Assembly (NCBI GenBank): GCA_958296405.1
Contig: OY282519.1
Span: 790,132-854,131 of the forward strand
From: an uncultured Pseudomonadales bacterium
GTDB taxonomy: Bacteria; Pseudomonadota; Gammaproteobacteria; Pseudomonadales; Azotimanducaceae
DNA: 64,000 bases
Reading direction: 5' to 3'
Part shown: positions 38,883 through 47,763 of the stretch, in pieces
How the letters are laid out: each line of letters begins with the position of its first letter
Numbering within the stretch: position 1 is the stretch's first letter
The notes under the pieces: model-generated
The model's input: the letters and a program-made list of their open reading frames with translations, nothing else
Database searches by the model: none
What the model was told of the DNA's origin: nothing
Program-made: the position numbers and the translations under genes

Positions 38883-41069
38883 ATGAGCGAAGAACCCGTT
38901 GAGCAACTGCGAGGTAGGCGGAGAACAGTATCGCTTGCCCGCCTCTACTTGGACCCGAATAACTTTCGGTTTGCGGACAATCCGGAATACCGCCTCGTCG
39001 CCCGGGAGGATGTCTTCAAGCCAGAAGTGCAGCGCTTAACGTCAACGTTCGTTTCGGGCAAGTCTCAGGAGTACATTCAAGACCTCATCGCCAGCATCAA
39101 GAAAAACGGATGGCTGGAAATCGACCCCATCCTTGTGGAACAGCGGGATGGTGGCCGGTTCCTAGTAGTCGAAGGCAACCGGCGCGTTGCCACCCTAAAG
39201 CACCTCCAGCGCGAGTACGACGGTGGTGCCGCTCACTTGGGCAAGCTCGATGTGGCGCTCTTCTCGAGAGTTCCGGTTGTCCTGCATGACACCGCCGACG
39301 AACGTCAGCACATGGTGATGATGGGGCTTCATCACATCAGCGGGAAGCGTCGCTGGCCAGCCATCAACCGAGCCTTGGCCATGCAGCGCCTGCAAGAACA
39401 ATTCGATGGCGACGCGAACGCCGTGTGTCGCGCCCTTGGTGTCACCAAACAGGACTTCAACCGATCCGTGCGTACTCTCGCCCTCGTGGACGCATACAAG
39501 GAGAGCGACTACGGCGATCAGTTCAAGTCTGATCAGTACACGCTGTTCCGCGACGTGCTGGGTAAGCCGGCTATTCGCAGTTGGCTTAGATGGAACGACT
39601 CGGCTTCAGTTGCCGAGGAGCAACTGAATCTCGATCGCCTGTTTAGCTGGATGTCGGAAGTCGATACCGAAGACGGAGATGACCGTAGTGACATTGACTA
39701 TCGTCCAGAGTCTGGCCCAGTCATTACAACCGCTGGGCATGTTCGCGAGCTCGCTAATTTGATCGAGGATCCAAGTGCAGTCAAACAGCTTGAAGAGACG
39801 CGCAGCCTACAGGAGGCCACTCTGTCGAGCGATCTGCTAGTAAAGACGGAGATCGAGCGTGCTTTCGGGGTCTGCGACGATGGCATACTGAAACTGAACC
39901 AGCGGGTCGGCGAGCTTGACTCAGAAGACTTGGACCGTGTGGAGCATCTAATCGGCAAGCTGCACGGTATCTCGTACGCGCGCAAGCGGCGTCCGGCGGC
40001 GTCCGGCGGTCGGATGCCGTGGCAGCCGTTCAACGACCGGACGCACACACAGTTCTCTAATGTACAGGTGGGCGCCTACCGAGGAATCAACGGTCTCGTG
40101 CTAGAGGATTTAGAGCGCGTCAACCTCATCGCCGGCATTAACAACGCAGGCAAGACGTCTCTCTTGGAAGCAATCTACTTGCTTGCCCACCAGAACGACG
40201 AGACAGCGTTGCTGGACGTTACTCGCTGGCGCGGGCGGATGGCCGGTGAGCCAGACCCAGTTTGGCTTACGCAGCAACTTCAGCAAGTCATACACATCGA
40301 TGGGCACTTCGACGCATTCGAGGAGAACGGGGCGAGCTTGGACATCCAGCGTATCGATGAGCCGGACGAGGACATCAAGGACCAGACGTCCTTTCTCACT
40401 AAGCTCCGCATCAAGTCCTGCTATGGCGGCAGAGACCAAAGCGCCAACGTGGCGCTGTTTTCGGACCGCCCACATCGCGCCAGCTTCCAAGGCCAGCATT
40501 GGTTATGCAGGTCTGCGCTCACCAGTCCATTCGGGGCGAATGGCGCAGATTTGCTCACCGAGGCCAATGAGGCCGCAGTGGAGGCCGGAGTGAAGGCCAA
40601 GGTGATTGGCTTCATCGTCGAACACGTCGACAAAGCCATAACGAGTATTGAACTGGTAAGGGAACCCAATCGTTTTCTCGTCAGCCAAGAAGGTTTCGAT
40701 CAAGCGTCCGATCTGTCGTCATTCGGCGATGGTATGCGCCGCATATTCGAGATTGGCCTACTGTTCGCGAGCGTCCGTGACGGCGTGCTGTTGATAGACG
40801 AGTTTGAAAACGCGATTCACACGGCATTGCTTGGTCCCTTCACTCGCATCGTCCAAGAGCTCGCTGTGGAACACAACGTGCAGGTGTTTCTTACTACGCA
40901 CAGCAAAGAGACACTCGACGCATTCATCAAGAACGACTACCGGACAGGGGACATCGCTGGCTATGGCATCTGTCGTGATCCGGACGGCGCACACGCACGT
41001 CGTTTCGGTGGCGACCGACTCTTGAGGCTCAACACGGCTGTAGACTTCGACTTGAGGGGCATTCGATGA
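38883..41069 (+). CDS. ParB-like domain fused to an OLD-type AAA ATPase, candidate defence protein
   Basis: The 728-residue protein joins two modules. Residues about 20-150 resemble the ParB/Srx fold, with G-W-L-E-I-D-P-I-L-V-E and the R-F-L-V-V-E-G-N-R-R-V-A-T-L-K block that binds nucleotide in ParB. A helical linker follows. Residues about 385-725 are an SMC/OLD-like ATPase, with Walker A I-A-G-I-N-N-A-G-K-T-S near 417, F-G-D-G-M-R-R-I-F as signature near 615, Walker B G-V-L-L-I-D-E-F-E-N-A near 633, and the switch F-L-T-T-H-S-K-E near 672. It overlaps the next gene (TOPRIM) by four bases. ATPase/TOPRIM pairs are the core of OLD, Gabija and PARIS anti-phage systems. A ParB front end is not one I know from those. 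Confidence 0.75.
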   Translation: MSEEPVEQLRGRRRTVSLARLYLDPNNFRFADNPEYRLVAREDVFKPEVQRLTSTFVSGKSQEYIQDLIASIKKNGWLEIDPILVEQRDGGRFLVVEGNRRVATLKHLQREYDGGAAHLGKLDVALFSRVPVVLHDTADERQHMVMMGLHHISGKRRWPAINRALAMQRLQEQFDGDANAVCRALGVTKQDFNRSVRTLALVDAYKESDYGDQFKSDQYTLFRDVLGKPAIRSWLRWNDSASVAEEQLNLDRLFSWMSEVDTEDGDDRSDIDYRPESGPVITTAGHVRELANLIEDPSAVKQLEETRSLQEATLSSDLLVKTEIERAFGVCDDGILKLNQRVGELDSEDLDRVEHLIGKLHGISYARKRRPAASGGRMPWQPFNDRTHTQFSNVQVGAYRGINGLVLEDLERVNLIAGINNAGKTSLLEAIYLLAHQNDETALLDVTRWRGRMAGEPDPVWLTQQLQQVIHIDGHFDAFEENGASLDIQRIDEPDEDIKDQTSFLTKLRIKSCYGGRDQSANVALFSDRPHRASFQGQHWLCRSALTSPFGANGADLLTEANEAAVEAGVKAKVIGFIVEHVDKAITSIELVREPNRFLVSQEGFDQASDLSSFGDGMRRIFEIGLLFASVRDGVLLIDEFENAIHTALLGPFTRIVQELAVEHNVQVFLTTHSKETLDAFIKNDYRTGDIAGYGICRDPDGAHARRFGGDRLLRLNTAVDFDLRGIR

Positions 41070-41941
41070 GGGCTGTCCTCGTGTTTTGCGAAGGCACGCA
41101 CGACGTGGTGTTTGTCGAGCGGAGCTTGGGCGCATGCGCAGGTTGCGAGAGGCTTAAGGGGACGATCCGAGACTTGCCTTCGCCGTTCGGTGCCAGCAAG
41201 AACAGCTCAGTTCCTACGGATTTGATTGCCACACAGCTCAGGAAATTGAACATTCAGGACATCGCGCTGCGAGACGACTATCCGCCTGCGCCACAGTTCG
41301 AGACTGCCGTTCGGAGTCGGGCGACGGACGTCGTCTATGTCCTGATTCGAGCAGGCGGCAAGAACCGATCCAAGGCTGTTATCGAGCTCATGCGGTATGT
41401 GGACGACACGATGAGCGCGGACGACTTCGACGTAGTGGAGCATGCAGCCGCGTTCTTGTTCGATGCAGACGACGAGGGCTTGGCATCTACCGTAGAGCAG
41501 TTCCAAAGAGAATACGGCACCTACTTTGGTGACCTGTCGCAGGCGACGTATGCCAGATGGACGACGGCGAGCTCGATTCCCGTTGGCGTATACGTCTTCC
41601 ACAGAGGGGATTCCAAGACAGGCACGCTGGACGATCACATCGCACCAATGGTGGAGTCGGCTTGGCCTCATTGGTACCACAGTGCACGGGACTACATAGA
41701 CGGCAACAGAAGATGCGAAGACGCTGCTTCGAGCAGCGATGCGAAGCGCCTCAAGGCCATCGTTACGGCCGCCGCCCAGTTCGAGCATCCCGGACGGCCC
41801 TTGTCCACTGTGGTTGCCCGGAAGGGCTTGCCCCGGCAGCAGTTCGAATCGTCCTCGGAGAGCGCGGCGCTTGCCGCATTTCTAGAAGGTGCCCCTTGGT
41901 CGCCGACGAGCGAACTTAGCGCTATAGCAGCGGTCGTTTGA
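41066..41941 (+). CDS. TOPRIM-domain protein paired with the ParB-AAA ATPase
   Basis: The 291-residue protein has an N-terminal TOPRIM nuclease-like fold: V-L-V-F-C-E-G-T-H-D-V-V-F-V-E-R carries the catalytic Glu and G at residues 9-10, and A-A-F-L-F-D-A-D-D-E-G near 130 carries the D-x-D metal site, as in DUF3226/DUF4435-type proteins. The C-terminal part is unassigned. ATG 41066 overlaps the upstream stop (ATGA), so ATPase and TOPRIM are made together. By analogy with PARIS and split OLD systems it would be the effector nuclease released or activated by the ATPase. Confidence 0.72.
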   Translation: MRAVLVFCEGTHDVVFVERSLGACAGCERLKGTIRDLPSPFGASKNSSVPTDLIATQLRKLNIQDIALRDDYPPAPQFETAVRSRATDVVYVLIRAGGKNRSKAVIELMRYVDDTMSADDFDVVEHAAAFLFDADDEGLASTVEQFQREYGTYFGDLSQATYARWTTASSIPVGVYVFHRGDSKTGTLDDHIAPMVESAWPHWYHSARDYIDGNRRCEDAASSSDAKRLKAIVTAAAQFEHPGRPLSTVVARKGLPRQQFESSSESAALAAFLEGAPWSPTSELSAIAAVV

Positions 41942-41951
41942 AGGAAAACTT

Positions 41952-43073
41952 ATGCTGCAAAGACTATATGTCGACAACTACAAGTGCTTGGTCAATTTTG
42001 ATCTACACCTTCAGGAGCTCTCGCTGCTGCTCGGGCCGAACGGCGTGGGGAAGACCTCCGTGCTCGATGTCGTATTCGCACTACGCCGGCTTCTCGACGG
42101 AAGCGCCAGGATCACCGACGCCGATGCGTTTTCCGCCCGCACGTTGACCCGCTGGCAGAAAGGGCGGCTTCAAGTCTTCGAGATCGAGGTTTTGCTGGAC
42201 CCCGATCGTTTTACCTATCGACTTGAGGTAGACCATGATCCGTCGTTTCGGCGCCCTCGTATCCGCCTCGAGGAATTGGTTCATCAGGATGAACGAGATA
42301 AAGGGCCCCTGTTCAAGTTCGAGAATGGCGATGTGCAGCTCTATCGTGACGACTACTCGCCCGGCCCCCTGTACTCTTACGATTGGTCCGAGTCCGCGCT
42401 CGCCCGGGTCGCACCTAGAAAGGACAACGAACGCCTAACGCGCTTTCTGGACTTCATCAGAAAGATCATGGTGTGCAGCCTCTACCCGCCGATCTTCAGC
42501 GCAGAATCGAAGGACGAGGATCCACTCCTTCAGCGAGACACCCGGAACTTCGCGGACTGGTACCGACACATGGTCCAAGAACGTCCGGATTTGCTCCCGG
42601 AGTTTACGAGTACGTTACAAGAAATCATTCACGGCTATCGCGGAATCCGGCTGGAAAAGGTCGGCCAGGAAACACGTGCCCTCATGGTCGTATTCGACGA
42701 GGGCGGTGAACGGTACGAGTTGCGATTCGACGAGCTCTCCGATGGGCAGCGGGCGCTCATCGCATTGTATGCCTTGATTCATCTGACCGCGGATCAGGGC
42801 TACACGCTCTTCCTCGACGAGCCTGACAACTATGTAGCGCTTCCGGAGATCCAGCCTTGGCTCCGAGAACTTGAAGATACTTGTGGAGAGACGGTGCCCC
42901 AGGCCGTGATCAGCTCTCATCACCCGGAATTGATCGACTATCTGGGTTGTGAGAACAGCTACATGCTTCAGCGGGAGAAGTCAGGGGTCGTGACGGTACG
43001 CAAACCAGAGGCCAGTCCGGCCGAGCCCGGGCTCAAGCGTTCCGAGTTGATCGCTAGGGGATGGGATACGTGA
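41952..43073 (+). CDS. AAA ATPase (AAA_21/RecF-like), second ATPase of the block
   Basis: The 373-residue protein begins L-Q-R-L-Y-V-D-N-Y-K-C-L-V-N-F-D, the usual first strand of OLD/RecF-type ATPases. Walker A is L-L-G-P-N-G-V-G-K-T-S near residue 32, the signature L-S-D-G-Q-R-A-L-I-A-L-Y near 260, Walker B Y-T-L-F-L-D-E-P-D-N-Y near 285, and the His switch I-S-S-H-H-P-E near 320. The coiled-coil insert is short. It lies ten bases after the first TOPRIM gene and overlaps the next gene by 13 bases. It is not a close copy of the ParB-AAA protein. Confidence 0.8.
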   Translation: MLQRLYVDNYKCLVNFDLHLQELSLLLGPNGVGKTSVLDVVFALRRLLDGSARITDADAFSARTLTRWQKGRLQVFEIEVLLDPDRFTYRLEVDHDPSFRRPRIRLEELVHQDERDKGPLFKFENGDVQLYRDDYSPGPLYSYDWSESALARVAPRKDNERLTRFLDFIRKIMVCSLYPPIFSAESKDEDPLLQRDTRNFADWYRHMVQERPDLLPEFTSTLQEIIHGYRGIRLEKVGQETRALMVVFDEGGERYELRFDELSDGQRALIALYALIHLTADQGYTLFLDEPDNYVALPEIQPWLRELEDTCGETVPQAVISSHHPELIDYLGCENSYMLQREKSGVVTVRKPEASPAEPGLKRSELIARGWDT

Positions 43074-43630
43074 ACAGGGAAGTGCAGATTGTCCTGTTGT
43101 GCGAAGACAAGCAGCATCAGGCCTTCGTGGAACGATTCCTCGAGTTGACGGGACGGCTGACGCGCAAGGGGAAGCGCCGACTCAGGGTCGAGAGGGCTTC
43201 GCAAGGGCGGGGCTCTGCCGAGCAGTTCGTTTGTGAGCGGTTTCCCAAGGAACTCGCGGCATACCGCAGCCAGAGAAACCGCGTATCCGTGGCGCTCGTC
43301 GTCATGCTAGACGGCGATGCCGCGGGGGTCGCCGGACGCCTCGCCGAACTCAATGCTGCGTGTGAGAGGCAGGGAATCCCCATCAGACGATCCGATGAAG
43401 ACGTCTTCGTGTTCGTACCCACGTGGCAGATCGAGTCATGGTTGGCTTGGCTCGGTAGCGAAACCGAGACCATCGACGAGGGAAGACGCGACTACCCTTA
43501 CCTGAAAGAAGAGCGAAAATGCCAGCCGCACGCAAGGGCGCTCGCTGCCATGTGCCAAAACCGGCAGCTCCGGGCTCCCGTCCCTCCCTCGCTGGACGCG
43601 GCCTGCACGGAGTACGGTCGCTGGAGTTGA
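43061..43630 (+). CDS. Small TOPRIM-like protein paired with the second ATPase
   Basis: The 189-residue protein has V-Q-I-V-L-L-C-E-D-K-Q-H-Q-A-F-V-E-R-F at residues 8-26, with the TOPRIM Glu, and V-A-L-V-V-M-L-D-G-D-A-A-G near 82, the D-x-D motif. V-F-V-P-T-W-Q-I-E-S-W-L near 120 resembles the end of DUF4276/RloB-like TOPRIM proteins. The start lies 13 bases inside the upstream ATPase gene, so the pair is coupled. It is the last gene of the block and is convergent with the lasso operon across 42 bp. Confidence 0.65.
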   Translation: MGYVNREVQIVLLCEDKQHQAFVERFLELTGRLTRKGKRRLRVERASQGRGSAEQFVCERFPKELAAYRSQRNRVSVALVVMLDGDAAGVAGRLAELNAACERQGIPIRRSDEDVFVFVPTWQIESWLAWLGSETETIDEGRRDYPYLKEERKCQPHARALAAMCQNRQLRAPVPPSLDAACTEYGRWS

Positions 43631-43672
43631 ACTAAACCCATGAGATCGTAGCCGAGTGCCCGCGGGCGCTGG

Positions 43673-44572
43673 TCAATCGCTGCCGCTGGGGAAGCAAACG
43701 TGGCCGCTCAAGACGAAGCGCCCCGCGCCGAAATCGTCGGCATCGCACTCCACGGGCGTCACTTGGTGCCAGTCTTTGCTCATGAAGAAGACGATGCCCC
43801 CGTGCAACGGCTTGATGCGCGAGAAGGCAGGAACCGGATGCCCTCCTCTTTGGTTGGAGTCGTAGAGAAGAAGGTCCCCGCCAGAGAAACGCCTAGGTTC
43901 AGGATGGAAAAAACAGATGAAGCTCAGCACTCGGTCACGATGGCTATCAACGCTGCTGTCGCAGTGGATGGTATAGAAACCGCCCGCTGGATACACCCGC
44001 ACATTCATTTCAATGCGATATCGCCCCGGATCCTCCAGGCGCAGGCGCGCCAGGATCTCCGGAATCGCACGTTCAAGCCTCGGCAAAAACCAGAGCCTGA
44101 AGTCCCGCCGTGCGCCTGGTTTCACCTCCAAGGTGATTCGTGACTCCGGTTTCACGCGGGGGCATTCCTCTGCATTGCTCCACACTCTTGCGGCGCCGAA
44201 GTGCTCGCGCCGAGCCAGCGCCAGTGCGAACATGTAGTCGCATTCCTGCGCGGTCAGGAAATCCTTCATCCGCACGAACGGGGCGGGACGGGTGCCGTGG
44301 GGCGGCGCCTCCGGCAACCTGCGGCTGTCCAGCAGGGCACTCAACCAAGACGCTTTCTGCCGATCGGGGCCGGACTCGCTCAGGCGCCGGTACAGATCTC
44401 CCGCGGCGTCGAGGTTTCCCTGCATTCGATGGATGTCGCCAAGCCTCCACAGCGCCTGGCCGTTGCGCACACCCGCCGCCAGCGCCCTTTGCGCGGCGCA
44501 CTCGGCCTTGTCGAGCACCCCGCCCGGGGCCAGCAGCCCGGGCGCCAATCGGATGAATTCGGACATCGGCAT
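43673..44572 (-). CDS. 2-oxoglutarate/Fe(II) oxygenase with N-terminal TPR-like helices, probable peptide hydroxylase
   Basis: The 299-residue protein has TPR-like helices in the first 70 residues (A-L-W-R-L-G-D-I-H-R-M-Q-G-N-L-D-A-A), then a prolyl-4-hydroxylase-type oxygenase domain. The iron ligands are His203 and Asp205 (Y-T-I-H-C-D-S) and His269 (D-W-H-Q-V), and Arg285 (A-G-R-F-V-L-S-G) would bind 2-oxoglutarate. It lies directly downstream of the lasso precursor in the same direction, and the predicted core peptide has four Pro residues, so proline or Asp hydroxylation of that peptide is a reasonable guess. A paralogue lies at 61365-62318. Confidence 0.8.
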   Translation of the reverse strand: MPMSEFIRLAPGLLAPGGVLDKAECAAQRALAAGVRNGQALWRLGDIHRMQGNLDAAGDLYRRLSESGPDRQKASWLSALLDSRRLPEAPPHGTRPAPFVRMKDFLTAQECDYMFALALARREHFGAARVWSNAEECPRVKPESRITLEVKPGARRDFRLWFLPRLERAIPEILARLRLEDPGRYRIEMNVRVYPAGGFYTIHCDSSVDSHRDRVLSFICFFHPEPRRFSGGDLLLYDSNQRGGHPVPAFSRIKPLHGGIVFFMSKDWHQVTPVECDADDFGAGRFVLSGHVCFPSGSD

Positions 44573-44621
44573 TACCGCCCTCGATCCGACCCGGTCACGA
44601 CCTTCCGCCGATCGCTACAGC

Positions 44622-44777
44622 TTACGACTGCGGTGGCACATGATCGTCGGCCTCTTGGGGTGCATGGGGAATCTTGGTAGAGTTGACATACCGCAGGTCA
44701 GGGCCCAACCGAATCAAGCGGGGCTCCGTCCAAGCCTTGCGCTCGTCGTGGGGATCTATTTGGTTCTCGTTGCTCAT
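44622..44777 (-). CDS. Lasso-peptide-type RiPP precursor (A peptide)
   Basis: The 51-residue peptide has the hallmark leader motif Y/W-x-x-P-x-L-x-x-x-G as Trp16, Pro19, Leu21 and Gly25, which PqqD-like B1 proteins bind. Thr34 fits the conserved Thr at the penultimate leader position, giving a 16-residue core I-P-H-A-P-Q-E-A-D-D-H-V-P-P-Q-S with acidic residues at core positions 7, 9 and 10 for ring closure. Core position 1 would be Ile, which is atypical (Gly, Ala, Ser and Cys are usual), so the cleavage site is uncertain. The C-terminal Ser is the kind of residue phosphorylated by HPr-kinase-like enzymes in paeninodin-type clusters. GGGGGG lies about 8-13 bases before ATG 44777. It sits between cyclase and oxygenase genes. 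Confidence 0.82.
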   Translation of the reverse strand: MSNENQIDPHDERKAWTEPRLIRLGPDLRYVNSTKIPHAPQEADDHVPPQS

Positions 44778-44814
44778 CGGCTTTTCCCCCCTGTTGCTTC
44801 CTGAACCCAAGCAA

Positions 44815-44837
44815 GCTGTCCACTGAAACGGGACAAC
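44815..44837 (-). promoter_or_regulatory. Hairpin between the cyclase gene and the precursor gene
   Basis: Read on the minus strand, GTTGTCC, nine bases and GGACAGC form a seven-pair stem (one G-T pair) in the 80-bp gap. No T-tract follows. It could be an RNA processing or stability element that lets the precursor be made in excess over the enzymes, but this is a guess from position. Confidence 0.35.
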
Positions 44838-44857
44838 TCCACCGGAAAAAAATGCTA

Positions 44858-46828
44858 TCACATCGCCGCCCAATTGCCGCCGCCCTCGACCCACTTGATG
44901 AAACGCCCGGCATTGAGCGCACGGGGCAGGAACTGCAGCAGCCGCCAGTCGGGATGGTCGCGCGCCGACAACGGGGTGCGCTCCGGCCAGGTGTCCACGG
45001 CGCGCAGCAGGCGATCGAGGTCGAGCCGTCCGGCGACGGCGGGGTCGCCGCGCCAGCGCTCCAGGGTCATGCGGATTTCCGGCAGCCGGCGGGCGGTCCG
45101 CAAGTGCCAGTCCGCCGCCTGCAGGCCCTTGGGCCCATCCAGAATCTCGGCCGGCAGCCGATCCTGCATGAGCCTTCGCACCAGCATGTGGCTCCGGCCC
45201 TCGCGCAGGAACTGATCGTACGGCAGCCCGCAGCCCCACTCCATCAGCCGGCGTTCGAAGAGCGGATCCCGGATCGCGACGCCGTGGAGGACCTCCTGGG
45301 CCCGCTTCGTCGCTCTGCCGTTGCGCAAGAGAGGCCCCGACAGCATGCGCAACACCGCCTCCCGGCCGGACGGATGCCTCTTGAAATAGGAATCGAAGCC
45401 CTGTTCCCGGGCGCGCTCGTCCACTCCCGCGGAGCGGGCGTAATCGGGGTTGATCGGGCTGTACCCGCGCCAACCGCGGCTGCCGAACGCAACCTTGCGC
45501 AAGACGCGGTGCATCCCCTCGGGGAGGTTGGGAAGGATTGCGTGGCGCAGCAGGGGCGCGAACCGGCCGAACCGGCCGTGCGGCAGACCGGCGGCCATCC
45601 GCCACAGGGCCCGCCAGCGCCCCGTGCGAAACGCCTCGCTCAAGCGCCCGTAGCCGCTGCGGCTGAGCATGAAGTCGCCGCCGTTCCCGCGCAGGACGAC
45701 GCGCCGCCCCGCGGCCGCGGCCTGGCGCAGACATTCATTGGTCCAGTACCCGTTGCCGGGGTTGCGCACGGGGAACTCCGCCAGCTCGAACATCGGCATC
45801 CGCGAGTCGGCGCCGCTGAGGCCTGCGGCCTCGACGAACCGGGCGTCGAGGCGCGGATGCATCCGCGCCAGAGCCCGCACCGCATCGCCCTCGTCTCCCG
45901 TCTGGCCCGCCGGGACGCGTCCGTCCCACCCCGGCTCGGGAACCGCCGTGAAGGAGACGAGCGGCGCCGCGCCGGGGCGCCCTTCCAGAACCTCCAAGGC
46001 CGTCACCGCAACCGACGTCGAGTCGAATCCGCCGCTCATCATGACGGCCGGCGTCTCCGGCGCCCGCAACGCGCTGCGCACCGCGCCGCGCAGCAAGTCG
46101 CCGGCCGCCTCCATGTAGTCCGCATCCTTGGGCAGCCGAACCGGGCGGGCCCGCTCGGCCAGATCGTAGTAGCGCCTCACTGCGTCCGTGCGCGGCCCGA
46201 CCGTCAGCATCTCGCCCGGAGAAAGCGAGGACACGCCCTGATAGAACGTGGCGCGGGGGTCGCCGTAGTCGAGGATGAGGCTGCTGGCGAAATACGCGTC
46301 GTCGAGGCGGCGCGGCACATCGCCCCACGCGAAGATGCCGCGGGGAACGGTGGCGATGATCACCCGGTGGGAATCGACGGAGAAGTGCAGCGGCGGCGCC
46401 ATGATCGGTGAGCAGACGGCTTGCAGGACGCGACTATGCGGGCTCCAGAGCACGGCGGTGAACCAGCCTTCCGCCCGCTCGGCGGCCGCGTCCCCCCAAC
46501 GCGCCGCGGCGCGGGCGAACAGGGCGCCGTCCGCAATCCGCCGCGCTTCGCCCTGGCTCAGGCCGAGCGCGGAGGCCAGCTCCTCGCGGTGGTTGAGGAA
46601 GCCGTCGAACAACAGGACGCGGCCGCCGTTCAATGCGATCGGCTGGCTGTCGAACTCGTCCTGCGGCGTGGCAACGACGGAGACCGCCTTCGCCAACCCC
46701 GCGGGGCCGCCGCGCCACACCGTCGGAGCTGCGGCGCCGAAGGGCCGCAGGGAATCGGCCACGGCGGTGAGGCGCTTGCGGTCCACCGGCCGCCCGTCGC
46801 GGAGGAAGACTGCGGCCAAGGCCGTCAT
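44858..46828 (-). CDS. Asparagine-synthase-like lasso cyclase (C protein)
   Basis: The 656-residue protein has the class II glutamine-amidotransferase fold (about 1-200) followed by an ATP-pyrophosphatase domain with the PP-loop M-S-G-G-F-D-S-T-S at 264-272. The N-terminus is M-T-A-L, so the nucleophile Cys2 of true asparagine synthases is missing and it cannot use glutamine. This is the state found in lasso macrolactam synthetases, which adenylate an Asp/Glu side chain of the precursor and join it to the new N-terminus. ATG 46828 overlaps the upstream kinase stop (ATGA). The precursor gene follows 80 bp downstream. Confidence 0.87.
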   Translation of the reverse strand: MTALAAVFLRDGRPVDRKRLTAVADSLRPFGAAAPTVWRGGPAGLAKAVSVVATPQDEFDSQPIALNGGRVLLFDGFLNHREELASALGLSQGEARRIADGALFARAAARWGDAAAERAEGWFTAVLWSPHSRVLQAVCSPIMAPPLHFSVDSHRVIIATVPRGIFAWGDVPRRLDDAYFASSLILDYGDPRATFYQGVSSLSPGEMLTVGPRTDAVRRYYDLAERARPVRLPKDADYMEAAGDLLRGAVRSALRAPETPAVMMSGGFDSTSVAVTALEVLEGRPGAAPLVSFTAVPEPGWDGRVPAGQTGDEGDAVRALARMHPRLDARFVEAAGLSGADSRMPMFELAEFPVRNPGNGYWTNECLRQAAAAGRRVVLRGNGGDFMLSRSGYGRLSEAFRTGRWRALWRMAAGLPHGRFGRFAPLLRHAILPNLPEGMHRVLRKVAFGSRGWRGYSPINPDYARSAGVDERAREQGFDSYFKRHPSGREAVLRMLSGPLLRNGRATKRAQEVLHGVAIRDPLFERRLMEWGCGLPYDQFLREGRSHMLVRRLMQDRLPAEILDGPKGLQAADWHLRTARRLPEIRMTLERWRGDPAVAGRLDLDRLLRAVDTWPERTPLSARDHPDWRLLQFLPRALNAGRFIKWVEGGGNWAAM

Positions 46829-47763
46829 GCGCAATCCAGCGCAGGAAGTGGACCGGCCGGCAGCGCTTCAGCCATGTGGGCCACCCCTCGGTCGAACCAC
46901 TCGTGGGCGAAGGGACGGTTGAACCGGAACACCCCGATTTGGGGCTGCAGCGCGGCGATCTGTTGGAAGAGCCGGCCGCGGCCCAGGATCGCCGCGGCGA
47001 ACTTGGGGCGAAAGACGGTGCGAAGCAATGCGTTCAGCGCCGGAACCCCTGAAAGGCGCTCCACCGTGGAAATGCCCTGCTCAAGGGCTCGGCGCTGTCC
47101 CCGTTTCAGAACGTAGAGCGCCTTGAGGCTGGCGCAGGCATGCGGCCAGCGCTGGCGCGGGAGGGCATATGCCTTGCCGTCCCCCGCCTCCCTGCCCACG
47201 GGCCGCTGGATGCGGGCCCCGAGCAACGCGATGGCGTCCGGGTGCAGCTTCATGTCCTGGTGCGAACAGCACCGCACCTCATCGCCGAAGCGGAGCGGCG
47301 CGAGCGTCAGGACGTCGTCCGAGAAGAACGGATGGCCGCGCATGGAGAGCGCGCCGGCCAAGGTCGACTTCCCCGCGCCGGACTCGCCGGTGAACGCGTG
47401 GACGCCGTCGGCGCAGACCACCGCGCTGGCGTGCAGGCACAGCAGGCCGCGCTGGCAGGCAAGCGCCGCCCAGGCGGAACCCTGCAGGAACGGCCGGACC
47501 TCGTCCGCCGCCAGGCCGGGCGCCTCGTAGCGGACGCGCTCCCCGCCTTCGACCAGGATGCGCAAGCCGTGGGGCCCCTTCACAAGGAAACGGCCTCGGG
47601 CGGCGCTCCAGAACCGCCCCCCGTGCTCCACCTCCGGCAACGACTCCGGCACCGCGCCGCGCCTGATGACGACGTCCGCGCGCCCTGGCCGCAGCCAAGG
47701 CGCCGCCGCTTCGTCCAGGTCGAGGTCGGCATCGACGGTGAAGGGAACTTCCGGCGCAGTCAT
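46825..47763 (-). CDS. HPr-kinase-like protein, intact motifs, probable precursor Ser kinase
   Basis: The 312-residue protein has a variable N-terminal half beginning V-P-F-T-V-D-A-D-L-D-L and a HprK-like ATPase core: L-H-A-S-A-V-V (catalytic-type His) near 130, P-loop T-G-E-S-G-A-G-K-S-T near 147, and F-F-S-D-D-V near 168. HprK homologues in paeninodin-type lasso clusters phosphorylate the C-terminal Ser of the precursor, and the precursor here ends in Ser. ATG 47763 overlaps the oxygenase stop, and its own stop overlaps the cyclase start, both as ATGA. A diverged second copy lies at 49639-50610. Confidence 0.82.
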   Translation of the reverse strand: MTAPEVPFTVDADLDLDEAAAPWLRPGRADVVIRRGAVPESLPEVEHGGRFWSAARGRFLVKGPHGLRILVEGGERVRYEAPGLAADEVRPFLQGSAWAALACQRGLLCLHASAVVCADGVHAFTGESGAGKSTLAGALSMRGHPFFSDDVLTLAPLRFGDEVRCCSHQDMKLHPDAIALLGARIQRPVGREAGDGKAYALPRQRWPHACASLKALYVLKRGQRRALEQGISTVERLSGVPALNALLRTVFRPKFAAAILGRGRLFQQIAALQPQIGVFRFNRPFAHEWFDRGVAHMAEALPAGPLPALDCA

